Assembly (NCBI GenBank): GCA_964520865.1
Contig: CAZFOY010000012.1
Span: 3,961 to 67,960 of the forward strand
Direction: 5' to 3'
DNA from: CAVQCT01 sp964520865
Lineage (GTDB): Bacteria > Zixibacteria > MSB-5A5 > GN15 > FEB-12
DNA: 64,000 bases
The position numbers and the translations under genes are program-made. A model generated the notes under the pieces. That model had not been told where the DNA came from, searched no databases, and saw only the letters and a list, made by a program, of their open reading frames with translations. This document shows, piece by piece, positions 63,951-64,000 of the stretch. Each line of letters opens with the position of its first letter. Position 1 is the first letter of the stretch.

Positions 63951-64000
63951 TACTGGGGGGCAGGGTCGAACTGCCGACCTCCTGATCCACAGTCAGGCGC
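63951..64000 (-). tRNA. tRNA-His (GTG), 3' part (cut by window edge)
   Basis: The minus strand from the edge shows anticodon arm CCTGA-CTGTGGA-TCAGG, giving GTG (His), then the variable loop, T-arm GGCAG-TTCGACC-CTGCC and the start of the acceptor 3' strand. The 5' half lies beyond the window, so the acceptor stem and the His-specific G-1 cannot be checked and the exact 3' end is approximate. Confidence 0.88.

Overview
The window (about 64 kb, moderately GC-rich, densely coded on both strands) looks like chromosomal DNA of an uncultured FCB-superphylum bacterium. The closest match I can suggest is the candidate phylum Zixibacteria. The reasons are several secreted proteins ending in dockerin-like cassettes with a CC-x-G-x-RGNID signature, a tandem GWxTD-domain pair, repeated DUF1573 proteins, the alternative GlmU-like nucleotidyltransferase/acyltransferase, and a type-IX-like C-terminal sorting module. 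The lineage is an inference; there is no rRNA or marker set in the window. There are no insertion sequences, prophage genes or CRISPR arrays.

The most interesting content is two genes interrupted by a single in-frame TGA that are best read as selenoproteins. (1) A DUF1573 periplasmic protein (11410-12159) has TGA exactly where its tandem paralogue has the first Cys of a CxC motif, followed by a strong bacterial-SECIS-like hairpin. (2) A HesB/IscA-like protein (44500-44823) has TGA at the conserved position of the known HesB-like selenoprotein family, again with a hairpin at the right distance. Together they imply that this organism inserts selenocysteine, although no sel genes lie in the window.

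Layout. 1-4844 (mostly minus): truncated rfbC, a DUF4919 protein, tRNA-Phe, then an apparent operon plsC-like > hisS > ROK glucokinase > small membrane protein. 5045-9460 (plus): a secreted C1B cysteine peptidase, a GlcD-type FAD oxidase and a secreted PQQ-type sugar dehydrogenase with a C-terminal dockerin. 9658-12159 (plus): three tandem DUF1573 proteins, the third being the selenoprotein. 12261-15633 (minus): two GWxTD proteins and an SDR-like protein. 15737-22351 (minus): a six-gene MacAB-TolC-like export operon with two permeases, plus a Yip1-family protein. 22507-26069 (minus): a membrane pyrophosphatase and a lipoprotein. 26284-30957 (plus): a zinc-ribbon/PEGA/TPR membrane protein, a Cys-rich two-CW protein and an S9 peptidase. 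31036-34330: YjbQ, a SPOR lipoprotein, cysK with a fourth DUF1573 gene, a candidate small RNA and a ferredoxin. 34602-38363 (minus): an M14 carboxypeptidase with thrombospondin-3 repeats and dockerin, a dockerin-only protein, and tRNA-Cys and tRNA-Gly. 38425-44216 (minus): a carbohydrate operon glmU-like > galT > glgA > GT-C membrane glycosyltransferase. 44500-49598 (plus): the HesB-like selenoprotein, NADP-type gdhA behind a CRP-like site, and a receiver/PEP-pyruvate-binding fusion. 49697-63800: a secreted sorting-domain protein, a membrane protein, a methyltransferase, a NapH-like ferredoxin protein, a dicarboxylate/glutamate symporter, another TSP3/dockerin protein, an RND efflux pair and a small conserved protein. 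The window ends inside tRNA-His.

Several intergenic regions carry readable sigma-70-type promoters (TTGACA-like, 16-18 nt spacer, TATATT/TATTAT-like) and classical intrinsic terminators, so some transcription units can be drawn directly from the sequence.
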